DNA from: an uncultured Eubacteriales bacterium
GTDB taxonomy: Bacteria; Bacillota; Clostridia; Christensenellales; Aristaeellaceae
DNA length: 64,000 nucleotides
Direction: 5' to 3'
Assembly: GCA_902764915.1 (NCBI GenBank)
Contig: CACWXY010000009.1
Span: 1 to 64,000, forward strand
The notes under the pieces are model-generated. The model was not told the DNA's origin, did no database searches, and was given only the letters and a program-made list of their open reading frames with translations. Shown piece by piece: positions 9,455 through 18,028 of the stretch. Both the position numbers and the translations under genes were made by a program. Each line of letters starts with the position of its first letter. The first letter of the stretch is position 1.

Positions 9455-9859
9455 ATGGCACCCAAACAGACCAAGATGAAGAGGGTTGTCCGTAAGCGCA
9501 AGGAGCGTAAGCTGGTTGAGCGCGGCACAGCCCATATCACCTCTTCTTTCAATAATACGATTGTTACGATTACCGATACACAGGGTAATGCCCTGTCCTG
9601 GGCCAGCGCCGGCGGACTTGGTTTCCGCGGCAGCAAAAAGTCCACTCCCTTTGCCGCGCAGATGGCTGCCGAAACGGCTGCGAAAGCCGCTATGGATTTC
9701 GGCTTGAAGTCCGTAGAAGTCATGGTCAAGGGTCCGGGCTCCGGACGTGAAGCAGCGATTCGTTCCCTGCAGGCCGCCGGTTTGGACGTCAGCATGATCA
9801 AAGACGTCACGCCCATTCCGCACAACGGATGCCGTCCACCCAAGCGCCGTCGTGTGTAA
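9455..9859 (+). CDS. rpsK: Ribosomal protein S11
   Basis: A 134-residue platform protein of the 30S subunit. The family core [15 protein letters not shown], the [14 protein letters not shown] segment and the C-terminal [18 protein letters not shown] are intact. ATG 9455 is chosen over an earlier in-frame ATG because GGAGGG stands 8 nt before it and homologues begin here. It lies 48 nt after rpsM and 23 nt before rpsD. Confidence 0.99.
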   Translation: MAPKQTKMKRVVRKRKERKLVERGTAHITSSFNNTIVTITDTQGNALSWASAGGLGFRGSKKSTPFAAQMAAETAAKAAMDFGLKSVEVMVKGPGSGREAAIRSLQAAGLDVSMIKDVTPIPHNGCRPPKRRRV

Positions 9860-9882
9860 GGTTTTGAAGGAGGACAAACAAC

Positions 9883-10479
9883 ATGGCTACCAACAAGCAG
9901 CCCATTGCCAAGAAATGCCGTACGTTTGATGTATCCCCGGCAGTCATGGGCTATGGCAATAAAAAATCTACCCGCAATCCTGGCGGCAACCGTCGCAAGA
10001 AGGTTTCTGAGTACGGTGCTCAGCTGAAGGAAAAGCAGAAGGTCAAGTTTGTGTATGGCGTTCAGGAAAAGCAGTTCCATCGCTATTACCTCAAGGCCTC
10101 CAACATGAAGGGCATTACCGGTGAAAACATGCTCCGTCTTCTGGAGCTGCGTCTGGACAACGTCGTGTATCGTCTCGGCCTTGCCAAGACCCGTCGTATG
10201 GCCCGCCAGGTGGTTGTGCATGGTCACATCCGCGTCAATGGCCAGAAAGTCGATATTCCGTCCTATTCCGTAAAGGTCGGCGACGTAGTCACCCTGCGTC
10301 AGCGCTCTGCTGAAAAGGATATGTTCAAGGCACTGCGTGAAGGCACCACGATTGTCACACCCAAGTGGCTTACTTTCGATGCCCCCAATCTTACCGGCAC
10401 CGTCAATGCCATGCCTGCCCGTGATGACATCGATCTGCAGGTGCAGGAGAACATGATCGTCGAATATTACTCCCGTTAA
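9883..10479 (+). CDS. rpsD: Ribosomal protein S4
   Basis: A 198-residue 16S-binding assembly protein and the likely autoregulator of this operon. The body has VSEYGAQLKEKQKVKFVYG and the S4 RNA-binding fold around residues 90-150 (RLDNVVYRLGLAKTRRMARQVVVHGHIRVNG). The first 45 residues are unusual, with KKCRTFDVSP and a Gly/Asn stretch in place of the common first-domain sequence. Only one Cys is present, so it is the zinc-free form. GGAGG lies upstream of ATG 9883. Confidence 0.98.
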   Translation: MATNKQPIAKKCRTFDVSPAVMGYGNKKSTRNPGGNRRKKVSEYGAQLKEKQKVKFVYGVQEKQFHRYYLKASNMKGITGENMLRLLELRLDNVVYRLGLAKTRRMARQVVVHGHIRVNGQKVDIPSYSVKVGDVVTLRQRSAEKDMFKALREGTTIVTPKWLTFDAPNLTGTVNAMPARDDIDLQVQENMIVEYYSR

Positions 10480-10565
10480 GTCTGAGAGGCGGATGTCCGA
10501 CGACAGGAAGTACGTAACTGGACATCTGTCCACCATCGAGGGCCCCACAGAGGAGGAACAACGAT

Positions 10566-11513
10566 ATGATCGGAGAATTCGAACAGGCACGGATCGAATG
10601 TGTCGATTCCAGAGAGAACTATGGCAAGTTTGTCGTCGAACCTCTGGAGCGCGGATTTGGTCAGACGCTGGGAAATGCCATGCGTCGTGTACTTCTTTCC
10701 TCCCTCCCTGGAGCTGCGGTCTCATCTGTACATATCGAAGGTGTGCAGCATGAGTTCTCGACTGTACCCGGGGTGAAGGAAGACGTCACAGAAATCATCC
10801 TCAATCTCAAAGGTATGGCTGTAAAGCTGTACAGCGAAGAATCCGCACAGAAAACCGTTGTCATTGATGCCATCGGTCCATGCGAACTCACTGCCGCTGA
10901 TATCAAGGCGGACGACGAGGTTGAAATCATCAACAATGACTTGCATATTGCCACGCTCAACGAGGACGCGCATCTTCAGATGCAGATGACCATTGATCGC
11001 GGCCGTGGCTATGTCAGTGCTGACAAGAACAAGAATCCATCCATGCCCATCGGGGTTATCCCGATTGACAGCATTTTCACCCCCATCCGCAAAGTCAACT
11101 ACACCGTAGAGGACACGCGTGTGGGGCAGATGACGGACTTTGATAAGCTTACCTTGGAGATCTGGACCAATGGTACCCTGAAGCCGGAAGAAGCAATCAG
11201 CGGTGCAGCCAAGATCCTCACAGAGCATCTGTCTTTGTTCGTATCCCTGACCGATCAGGTAATCCCGGTCAGTATGGTGCAGCCGGAAGATGACCGCAAG
11301 GAAAAGATTCTGGAAATGACCATTGAAGAGCTGGATCTGTCGGTTCGCGCTTACAACTGCCTGAAGCGGGCCAATATCAACACAGTTGCTGAACTGGTCA
11401 CGCGCAATCAGGAAGACATGATGAAGGTCCGCAATCTGGGACGTAAGAGTCTTGAGGAAGTCGAGCAGAAGCTGCAAGCGCTTGGCCTCGGCCTTAGACC
11501 CAACGAAGAATAA
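10566..11513 (+). CDS. rpoA: RNA polymerase alpha subunit
   Basis: A 315-residue subunit. The N-terminal domain (1-230) starts core assembly; it shows [23 protein letters not shown] and ILTEHLSLF. The C-terminal domain (about 245-315) binds UP elements and activators and shows [17 protein letters not shown] and [22 protein letters not shown] is the ribosome site before ATG 10566. The 86-nt gap from rpsD holds no gene. Length is usual for Firmicutes. Confidence 0.99.
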   Translation: MIGEFEQARIECVDSRENYGKFVVEPLERGFGQTLGNAMRRVLLSSLPGAAVSSVHIEGVQHEFSTVPGVKEDVTEIILNLKGMAVKLYSEESAQKTVVIDAIGPCELTAADIKADDEVEIINNDLHIATLNEDAHLQMQMTIDRGRGYVSADKNKNPSMPIGVIPIDSIFTPIRKVNYTVEDTRVGQMTDFDKLTLEIWTNGTLKPEEAISGAAKILTEHLSLFVSLTDQVIPVSMVQPEDDRKEKILEMTIEELDLSVRAYNCLKRANINTVAELVTRNQEDMMKVRNLGRKSLEEVEQKLQALGLGLRPNEE

Positions 11514-11569
11514 TACCAGGAACCGAACGCCTACGGGCTTGTTTGGACCCTTTAAGGAGGAAATTTCCT

Positions 11570-12070
11570 ATGGCACATCAGCGCAAGCTGGGTCGTACGG
11601 CTGATCAGCGTAAGGCTCTGCTCCGTAGCCAGGTGACAAACCTCATCTGGTATGGTCGTATTCAGACGACTGAAGCCAAGGCGAAGGAAGTCCGCCGTGT
11701 GGCAGAACATCTGATCACACTGGCTGTCAAGGAATACGATAATACTGTTACCGTAACCAAAGAAACACACAATGATAAAGGTCAGCTCATGACAGTGGAG
11801 AGCGTAAACGATCTTCCGTCCAAGCTGCATGCTCGCCGCATGATCATGTCTTATGTCTATGATCTTAAGGAAGCGCGCCTTCCCGATGAAGACAAGGCTG
11901 ATTTCAAGGCTCGCACCAAGGATAACAAGCATCCCGTCGTGGAAAAGCTGTTCCGCGAACTCGCGCCGAAGTATAAGACCTCTAAGGCAAACGGCGGATA
12001 TACCCGTATTTATAAGGTTGGCCCGCGTCGCGGCGATGCTGCCGAGATGGTCATCCTTGAGCTCGTATAA
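11570..12070 (+). CDS. rplQ: Ribosomal protein L17, lineage-specific long form
   Basis: A 166-residue large-subunit protein near the tunnel exit. The start [30 protein letters not shown] and the end [20 protein letters not shown] identify it. It is some 45 residues longer than the Bacillus protein of about 120. One insertion of about 30 residues follows [10 protein letters not shown], and a second acidic/basic insertion lies before the last third. Similar long L17 forms are, as far as I recall, found in Oscillospirales-type Clostridia. ATG 11570 has AAGGAGG 9 nt upstream. It ends the operon before a clear terminator. Confidence 0.97.
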   Translation: MAHQRKLGRTADQRKALLRSQVTNLIWYGRIQTTEAKAKEVRRVAEHLITLAVKEYDNTVTVTKETHNDKGQLMTVESVNDLPSKLHARRMIMSYVYDLKEARLPDEDKADFKARTKDNKHPVVEKLFRELAPKYKTSKANGGYTRIYKVGPRRGDAAEMVILELV

Positions 12071-12099
12071 TTAATCTTCAGACACATCAAAGCAATGAT

Positions 12100-12132
12100 C
12101 CGTGCCCTTCCGCACAAGGGGCACGGTTTTTG
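12100..12132 (+). terminator. Terminator of the alpha operon
   Basis: CCGTGCCC (12100-12107) pairs with GGGCACGG (12119-12126), followed by TTTTTG. It lies 30 nt after the rplQ stop. Confidence 0.88.
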
Positions 12133-12138
12133 TTTATC

Positions 12139-12172
12139 AAAAAAACCAGCGGATCATCGCTGATCCGCTGGT
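12139..12172 (-). terminator. Terminator of the aldo/keto reductase operon
   Basis: A perfect 12-bp stem (12145-12156 with 12161-12172) with a TCGC-type tetraloop is followed on the minus strand by seven T. It lies directly after the reductase stop at 12178. Confidence 0.9.
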
Positions 12173-12177
12173 CACGA

Positions 12178-13287
12178 TTACGCTTCCCATTCCCGGCATT
12201 CTTCTAGCAGCTGAATAATCGGGAGATGCTGTGGACATACGCTTTCGCATTGTCCGCAGCCGATACAGTCGCTGGCTTTTCCTTTTTCCCGGGTGACGAT
12301 GCCATACTCACGCACTGTCCGAAAGCGAACACTCCCCTTCTTCCGATTCATAACATTAAAGATTTCCGGAATCGCAATATTCATGGGACAGCCTGCTGTA
12401 CAGTAATGGCATGCAGTGCATGGAATCATTTTGTCCTGGTTCAAGGCTTCCTGTGCCTTTTGGATCACAGCGTACTCCGCCTCTCCAAAGGGCGTAAAGC
12501 CCTTCATGGATTCCAGGTTGTCCTTCATCTGTGCCAGATTGCTCATGCCGCTGAGCACTGCCAGAAGGCCATCCAGACTGCATGCATACCGAAGCGCCCA
12601 GCTGGCATAGGACCAGCCACGTCCGGATGCATCCAGTGCCTGTTTGACAGTATCAATCGGATCTGCCAGTATACCGCCTTTCACCGGCTCCATAATAACC
12701 ACTGGCTTTCCGTGCGCCCGACAGATCTCATAGTTCTTTCGAGAGGCAACGCCAGGGTTTTCCCAGTCTGCATAATTGATCTGCAGCTGTACAAACTCAG
12801 CATCCGGATGCTTATCCAGAAGTTCTTCCAGCAGTTCCGGGTCCGCATGAAATGAAAAACCCCAATGCCGAATCAGTCCCTTTTCTTTCTGCTCTCTGAC
12901 AAAATCCCAGAGATGATATTCATCATACTTTTCCACATTGGATCTCTGAATCGCATGCAGAAGATAATAGTCGAAATACTCGGCTCCTGTTCGGGCAAGG
13001 CTCGTATAAAATTCGGCCTTCGCGGTCTCCTCGTCATGACAGTTGGCTGCCGTCGCGTGCAGCTTGGTCGCGATCGTATACCGTTCTCTCGGGTACCGTT
13101 CTACCACAGCCTCACGAAACGCCGCTTCACTCTTTCCTCCGTCATAAACAAAAGCCGTATCAAAATAGGTACCGCCAGCCTCAAGGAACAGATCGGCCAT
13201 CTGCTTTACCTGTTCCACATCGATCTCGCCATTTTCCAGCTTAGGAAGACGCATAAGACCAAAACCAAGACGCAGCTTGTTTTCCAT
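12178..13287 (-). CDS. Aldo/keto reductase with C-terminal 4Fe-4S domain (copy 1)
   Basis: A 369-residue cytoplasmic oxidoreductase. Residues 1-270 form the AKR barrel (GFGLMRLP, FDTAFVYDGGKSE, the H of LLHAIQ, WGFSFH). The C-terminal part carries cysteine clusters CTACHYCTAGCP and CIGCGQCESVCPQHLP, which are typical of ferredoxin-like iron-sulfur binding in this anaerobe subfamily. AGGAG lies 10 nt before ATG 13287. It is a paralogue of the next gene (same length, order and motifs), 90 bp apart on one strand. The substrate is unknown; these proteins are common in Clostridia and rarely studied. Confidence 0.92.
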   Translation of the reverse strand: MENKLRLGFGLMRLPKLENGEIDVEQVKQMADLFLEAGGTYFDTAFVYDGGKSEAAFREAVVERYPRERYTIATKLHATAANCHDEETAKAEFYTSLARTGAEYFDYYLLHAIQRSNVEKYDEYHLWDFVREQKEKGLIRHWGFSFHADPELLEELLDKHPDAEFVQLQINYADWENPGVASRKNYEICRAHGKPVVIMEPVKGGILADPIDTVKQALDASGRGWSYASWALRYACSLDGLLAVLSGMSNLAQMKDNLESMKGFTPFGEAEYAVIQKAQEALNQDKMIPCTACHYCTAGCPMNIAIPEIFNVMNRKKGSVRFRTVREYGIVTREKGKASDCIGCGQCESVCPQHLPIIQLLEECREWEA

Positions 13288-13319
13288 GCGCGCATTTCTC
13301 CTCTCATAGACTCGAAATA

Positions 13320-13361
13320 CAGAGAATGGTTCAGCACATATATCAGCTGAACCATTCTCTG
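13320..13361. repeat. Perfect 16-bp inverted repeat between the two reductase genes
   Basis: Positions 13320-13335 and 13346-13361 are perfect reverse complements around a 10-nt AT-rich loop. There is no T tract on either strand, so it is a weak terminator candidate. It could instead be an RNA-processing or stabilising stem between the reductase genes, or an operator. Confidence 0.7.
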
Positions 13362-13377
13362 CCTGCATTTTCATTTT

Positions 13378-14502
13378 TCAGGCTGTCACGGCTGCGCGGA
13401 TCTCCTGCAGGAAGCGAATGATCGGCAGGTGCTGCGGACAGGTCTTTTCGCATTTTCCGCAGCGCACACAGCGTGATGCATCTGCTTCACTGGCCACGAT
13501 CTTTTCATAGCCTTCCTTAAAGCTTCCATTTTCTCTGAGCAAAGACCGGTCATACCCCTGGAAAATACGCGGTATCGCAACACCGCGTGGACACGGCTGA
13601 CAGTATTCACAGCCTGTGCAGCGCGTCTTCATGCGCTGGAGATACGTTTCGCGGATCTGCGCATACAGCTGCTTTTCCTCTGCCGACAGGCTTTCCCGGG
13701 AAGCCTTTGCAAATATCCGAAGATTATCCTCCACCTGTTCCATATTGCTCATTCCGGACAGAATGGTCACGATTTCCGGCATTGTATAGAGATAGCGGAA
13801 AGCCCATTCTATAGGACTGCGCTGAACCGGAAATGCTGCATACTTTTCCCGGACTTCTTTAGGTGGATCAGCCAGAAGACCGCCGCGAAGAGGCTCCATA
13901 ATTACAACGCCAATGCCCTTCTCGCCCGCTCTGCGGATGCCTTCAATCGTCGCCTGATTGTTCTCATCCAGAATGTTCATCTGCACCTGACACATCTGCC
14001 AGGGATAATCTTCCAGGATCTCCAGGAATGCCGCCTTTTCATCGTGGAAGGAAAACCCGGTATACCGGATTTTGCCCTGTGCCAGCGCATCCTGATAAAA
14101 CGCCTTGAAATCCAGTGCCTGCATCTTATGATAGCGGTCAATATCCAGCGCATGCAGCAGATAAAAGTCCAGATGGTCTTCCTGAAGGCGTTCCAGCTGC
14201 TCATCCAGCAGCCGCATCATATCCTCATGAGACTGCACAGCCCAGCATGGAAGCTTGCTTGTCAGTATCACTTTATCGCGATAGCCATCTTTGAGAGCCT
14301 TGCCCAATACCACTTCGCTCTGCCCGCCATGGTAGGGATATGCAGTATCCACATACTTGACACCGCTGTCAATGGCATGGCGAATCATGGCAATCGCTTC
14401 CGGTTCATTGATCTTGCCGTCCGGCAATATCGGAAGGCGCATGCATCCAAAACCCAGCGCTGTGCTTTCCCGCGCAATACCGGGAAACTTCGTATTCAGC
14501 AT
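13378..14502 (-). CDS. Aldo/keto reductase with C-terminal 4Fe-4S domain (copy 2)
   Basis: A 374-residue paralogue of the neighbouring reductase. The barrel shows LGFGCMRLPI, YVDTAYPYHGGQSE, LLHALD and YTGFSFHDEK. The tail has CTGCEYCQPCPRG and CVRCGKCEKTCPQHLP. The first cluster differs slightly in spacing from copy 1 (C-P-R-G instead of C-P-M-N). AAGGAGG lies 6 nt before ATG 14502. It follows the phosphohexomutase by 52 bp on the same strand and may be co-transcribed with it. Tandem duplication with divergence is inferred. Confidence 0.92.
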   Translation of the reverse strand: MLNTKFPGIARESTALGFGCMRLPILPDGKINEPEAIAMIRHAIDSGVKYVDTAYPYHGGQSEVVLGKALKDGYRDKVILTSKLPCWAVQSHEDMMRLLDEQLERLQEDHLDFYLLHALDIDRYHKMQALDFKAFYQDALAQGKIRYTGFSFHDEKAAFLEILEDYPWQMCQVQMNILDENNQATIEGIRRAGEKGIGVVIMEPLRGGLLADPPKEVREKYAAFPVQRSPIEWAFRYLYTMPEIVTILSGMSNMEQVEDNLRIFAKASRESLSAEEKQLYAQIRETYLQRMKTRCTGCEYCQPCPRGVAIPRIFQGYDRSLLRENGSFKEGYEKIVASEADASRCVRCGKCEKTCPQHLPIIRFLQEIRAAVTA

Positions 14503-14554
14503 ACCGTTCCTCCTTTTTCAGTTGCCTTCTTTCTTTGAAAAGAACCACTTATGA

Positions 14555-16213
14555 TCATGCTTCGCATAGCTTGCGGACGCTTGCTTCCAGTGCGTCCAGC
14601 CTGACGTTTGCCGCCGCAGTATCTTCACCGCTGGCAAACAGATACGCCTTCAGCTTTGGCTCTGTACCCGAGGGACGTACAATGAACTTTCTTCCATCGG
14701 GAAGCGTCATGGATAATACATCCGAACGCGGCAGTCCCGTATCATCATGCAGATAATCCGTCACCTGGCATCCATTCAGCGCAGGATCTCCCCATGCCTC
14801 GGGAGAACGGCGCAGATTGTTCATAATTTCCTGCATGGTAGCCGCGCCTTTTTCGCCCTCATATGCAAATGTCAGCAAGCGCTGCCCGTAATATCCGAAC
14901 TCCGCGCGAAGGGCTTCCAGCTGATCCAGCATGGTCTTTCCTTCCCGCTTGAGGTTTGCCGCCATTTCGCACAGCAGTACAGCTGCATTTACCGCATCCT
15001 TGTCACGCACATCGGTTCCGGACAGATATCCATAGCTCTCTTCAAAACCAAAGAGATACCGGTCTTTCTGTCCAGCCTTCTCCAGCATGCCGATCTGTTC
15101 CCCGATAAACTTAAACCCGGTCAGAACATTGCGCAGTTCCACACCATACTTGCGGCAAAGGGGTACCGCCATTTCGGTGGTAACAATGGTCTTGACAACT
15201 ACGCGCGGAAGATCCGTATCCATTTTCCCATGCCGGCAGAGATAATCCAGAAGCAGAACACCCATATCATTCCCGGAAATCAGCTGCACCTGCTCTCCGA
15301 CACGCACGCCAGCGCCCATGCGATCGCAGTCCGGGTCCGTGGCAAAACAGAAATCGGCACCCGTTGCCACGGTTAGATCCATGGCAAGCTGCATCGCTTC
15401 CCGGATCTCCGGGTTCGGATAAGGACAGGTCGGGAAATGCCCGTCGGGCAGTTCCTGTTCCTTGACAACTGTGACATCCACATTTCCCATCCGCCGCAGC
15501 ATTTCACGTACGGGAACATTGCCGGTTCCGTTCAGCGGAGAATAGACAACCTTCAGTTTTTCCTCGGTCGGTGCCACCTTCAGCTTCTCAATACAGGCAT
15601 AGTATGCCTCTATTGTGTCCTCTCCGATATAGGAAACCATTCCGCTTTCCAGATAAGGCGGCAGCACAGGCAGTGCATCCACCAGAATCGGCTGCTTCTC
15701 AATCAGGCTCAGAATTTCCTCTGCCACTTCCAGCGTAATCTGACAGCCATCGGCACCGTAGACCTTATATCCGTTAAACTTGGCCGGATTATGGGATGCC
15801 GTAATCATTACGCCGGCAGTGCAGTGATAATAGCGCACAGCAAAGGAAAGCATAGGCGTAGGCATAAGTGCTGGATAGAGATAGACACGGATGCCCAGTC
15901 CTGCCAGGGTGGCGGCTGTCAGTTCAGCAAAATCCTTGGAATGAATACGGCTGTCATAGGAAATAGCACAGCTGGGCGTATCCGATGCGGAAAGAATATA
16001 CTGTCCCAGTCCCATCGTTGCGGCATGCACAGTATATACGTTCATGCGGTTCGTACCAGGTCCCAGTACCCCGCGCAGACCGCCTGTGCCAAATGCGAGA
16101 TCACGGTAAAAACTATCACTGATCTCTTCCTCTGTCATATGCTGCAGCATGTCTTTCAGTTCCTCAGGCATACCGGGCGTTTCCAGCCACATGCGGGCTT
16201 TTTCCTTGCTCAT
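14555..16213 (-). CDS. Phosphoglucomutase / phosphomannomutase (PgcA-type)
   Basis: A 552-residue alpha-D-phosphohexomutase moving phosphate between C1 and C6 of glucose or mannose. The catalytic phosphoserine loop is MITASHNPAKFNGYKVYG, the metal loop DPDCDRMG, the sugar loop GFEESYGYL and the phosphate-binding loop RPSGTEPKLKAY. Length agrees with the Firmicute PgcA group that supplies glucose-1-phosphate for cell-wall polymers. ATG 16213 is preferred over an upstream TTG because AAAGGA precedes it at 11 nt. It is probably the first gene of a transcript running into the reductases. Confidence 0.94.
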   Translation of the reverse strand: MSKEKARMWLETPGMPEELKDMLQHMTEEEISDSFYRDLAFGTGGLRGVLGPGTNRMNVYTVHAATMGLGQYILSASDTPSCAISYDSRIHSKDFAELTAATLAGLGIRVYLYPALMPTPMLSFAVRYYHCTAGVMITASHNPAKFNGYKVYGADGCQITLEVAEEILSLIEKQPILVDALPVLPPYLESGMVSYIGEDTIEAYYACIEKLKVAPTEEKLKVVYSPLNGTGNVPVREMLRRMGNVDVTVVKEQELPDGHFPTCPYPNPEIREAMQLAMDLTVATGADFCFATDPDCDRMGAGVRVGEQVQLISGNDMGVLLLDYLCRHGKMDTDLPRVVVKTIVTTEMAVPLCRKYGVELRNVLTGFKFIGEQIGMLEKAGQKDRYLFGFEESYGYLSGTDVRDKDAVNAAVLLCEMAANLKREGKTMLDQLEALRAEFGYYGQRLLTFAYEGEKGAATMQEIMNNLRRSPEAWGDPALNGCQVTDYLHDDTGLPRSDVLSMTLPDGRKFIVRPSGTEPKLKAYLFASGEDTAAANVRLDALEASVRKLCEA

Positions 16214-16247
16214 ACTTTCTTCAATCCTTTCCTTTCGCAAGATGCAT

Positions 16248-16271
16248 AAAAAAGCCGGAATATGTCCGGCT
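16248..16271 (-). terminator. Terminator after the orphan 173-residue gene
   Basis: AGCCGGA (16253-16259 as read on the plus strand) and TCCGGCT (16265-16271) form a 7-bp stem with six T on the minus strand. It begins a few bases after the stop at 16277. Confidence 0.85.
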
Positions 16272-16276
16272 GCTGG

Positions 16277-16798
16277 TTACCCAATCTTTTGCCGAATGCC
16301 AGGTCCTGCCATATGCATTGGCGTTACGATATTCGCATCCCAAGAGAAGCCCTCCAGGGTGATATTGACTCCGAAATGATAGAAAATCGAGGAGATATCC
16401 TCAAAGAAATTATACATGACACGTGCATAATGTCCCCGAATGCTTCGGAAGGGACACTGCATAAGCTGCGGCAGTTCCTCCATCAGGAAAAGCGGATATC
16501 CATCAACGCCGATAAAGGAAGTGTATCGGGGTTCTCTGTCCAGCCGCATACATTGCGGAAAAGAGGCAAGCCATCCGGCATTGGACTGAACCAGAGCTAG
16601 ATACCGCATGCGTGCTGCAGGCGGCAATGCAAAACACTGGGTGCCCAGCGGTGCGCTGCTGGTATCCCGCCAGGAGAACTCCAGAATATCATTATCATAC
16701 AGATTGACGGAAAAACCACCATCATTGGGACTGATACGTGGAACGGTAGGGGTATAGCTATAGCTGAATACAACATGATTTGACTGTGTGTATTGCAT
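16277..16798 (-). CDS. Hypothetical protein, 173 residues
   Basis: I do not recognise this protein. It has no signal peptide, membrane helix or known motif. It is aromatic- and proline-rich at the start (FSYSYTPTVPRISP) and has a soluble alpha/beta-like composition, with a VMYNFFEDISSIFYHFGVN segment near residue 130. It is a single-gene unit: a near-consensus promoter at 16833-16861, an AGGGGG ribosome site 6 nt before ATG 16798 and its own terminator. Such clear signals argue that it is expressed. Its neighbours (phosphohexomutase, M28-like protein) give no functional hint. Confidence 0.85.
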   Translation of the reverse strand: MQYTQSNHVVFSYSYTPTVPRISPNDGGFSVNLYDNDILEFSWRDTSSAPLGTQCFALPPAARMRYLALVQSNAGWLASFPQCMRLDREPRYTSFIGVDGYPLFLMEELPQLMQCPFRSIRGHYARVMYNFFEDISSIFYHFGVNITLEGFSWDANIVTPMHMAGPGIRQKIG

Positions 16799-16832
16799 CC
16801 TTATCCCCCTTCACATCGCATTCCATAAATCG

Positions 16833-16861
16833 ATTATAGAGCATGCGACTGCCGGCGTCAA
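16833..16861 (-). promoter_or_regulatory. Strong promoter of the orphan gene
   Basis: On the minus strand TTGACG (16856-16861), 17 nt, perfect TATAAT (16833-16838), 35 nt before the start codon. Confidence 0.8.
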
Positions 16862-17101
16862 TCTCTTTTTACATGGGAATCCCTGTGTTTTCCCTGTGCC
16901 GGCAAGTTTTTTTCACGCTTCAGGAGAAGAGATGCCTGCAGGGAGAAATGGAAGGCTGATCCAGCATTTCCTGAATCTGCAGATGTCGCCTCATCTTCGC
17001 GAAAACCGCGTCCGGGCAGAACCATCCATTCTCTCTGACCGCCTCAAGTCTCTCGACAAATGCCGCGCTTCTCACCGGAAATGCTGCTGTGCTTCAACGT
17101 T
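16862..17101 (-). other. Intergenic stretch with a possible 51-codon remnant
   Basis: No known gene lies here. On the minus strand a GTG-started frame of 51 codons runs from 17075 to a TGA at 16920; it contains ENGWFCPDAVF and AKMRRHLQIQEMLDQ. It has no ribosome site. It could be a small gene, a gene remnant, or chance. Confidence 0.25.
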
Positions 17102-18028
17102 TCATTTTTCCTGCACAGCTTCTGTTCCTGTAAGCGAACATACAAATGCGCACAGTGCATCTATCAGCGCTCCCAGACGTTCCTCCGAACACGGCTCCTG
17201 CCCGAACGATTGTACATAGCCCATTCCTGGCTTCTGCGTGGCACTGGTGATCTCCACGCCGCACCTGAAGAACTTCTGATCCGTCTGCATGACCGTAAAC
17301 CGGTTTGGAAGCTGCACCAGAGGAAGGTGCTCTGAGAGGCTGCGGATCAAAGCACGGTATCCTGTACATTTTTCTGCCAGGGGGCGTGCCACCAGAATAA
17401 CCGACTCACCCAGGATCGGAACATCCAGGTTCACAGTCAGACGGGTGTAGCTCACACTTTCGTGGGCAGATGCATAGGCCTTTGCGCCGCCTCTGCCATG
17501 ATAGCTCGCATCCGGAAAAAGAAAGGCCACTTTCTTTCTGGCGTCCGCTGGAATCCGTTCCATAAGCGCCAGCAGCGTATATGGTGCGGATGTGGCCGCA
17601 CGGTTTTCCTTTCTGGCTGGTCCGAATCGTTCAAGGAATAAAAGCCCCAGATAGCACAGAAGGAAGAGCGCCAGCCCTAACTGCGCGCTATGGGTAAGAC
17701 TCGTCACAAGTACAGCCACCATAAGGCAGGGAATCATCAGTAGCAGCACAGACAGAAGCTGCTGAAGAATGAACACCGGTATATGATTCAGATACGTTCG
17801 TCTGGGAAGCAGTCCCCGGCTGTCCGTCTCCTGCGGTGCGACAAAGAGCACAGCCGCATGCTCCGGATCTCCAATCACCACATTCCTGTGTTTCAGAAAG
17901 CCGTTTTCCTCCACCTGTGCGTGATACCCCTGCTGCTCTGCATAGGACAGGATTTCCCTGCGGAAATCCTCTTTTTCCTTTTCCGTCACACGCGTCGGAT
18001 GCGCGGCACAGATGTCATCCAGTGTCAT
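17102..18028 (-). CDS. Degenerate M28-peptidase-like membrane protein
   Basis: A 308-residue protein of the layout seen in Clostridial M28 aminopeptidase-like membrane proteins. An N-terminal segment (VVIGDPEHAAVLFVA) is followed by two hydrophobic segments (about residues 80-130). The rest is a soluble C-terminal half with FLFPDASYHGRGGAKAY. In true M28 enzymes the strand ends in A-H-Y-D-T, giving metal ligands. Here it reads A-P-Q-E-T, so the His and Asp are missing and hydrolysis is unlikely. The start overlaps the trmO stop (TGATG), so the two are coupled. A second start, GTG, lies one codon earlier. Family assignment is from remembered homologues and moderately sure. Confidence 0.7.
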   Translation of the reverse strand: MTLDDICAAHPTRVTEKEKEDFRREILSYAEQQGYHAQVEENGFLKHRNVVIGDPEHAAVLFVAPQETDSRGLLPRRTYLNHIPVFILQQLLSVLLLMIPCLMVAVLVTSLTHSAQLGLALFLLCYLGLLFLERFGPARKENRAATSAPYTLLALMERIPADARKKVAFLFPDASYHGRGGAKAYASAHESVSYTRLTVNLDVPILGESVILVARPLAEKCTGYRALIRSLSEHLPLVQLPNRFTVMQTDQKFFRCGVEITSATQKPGMGYVQSFGQEPCSEERLGALIDALCAFVCSLTGTEAVQEK

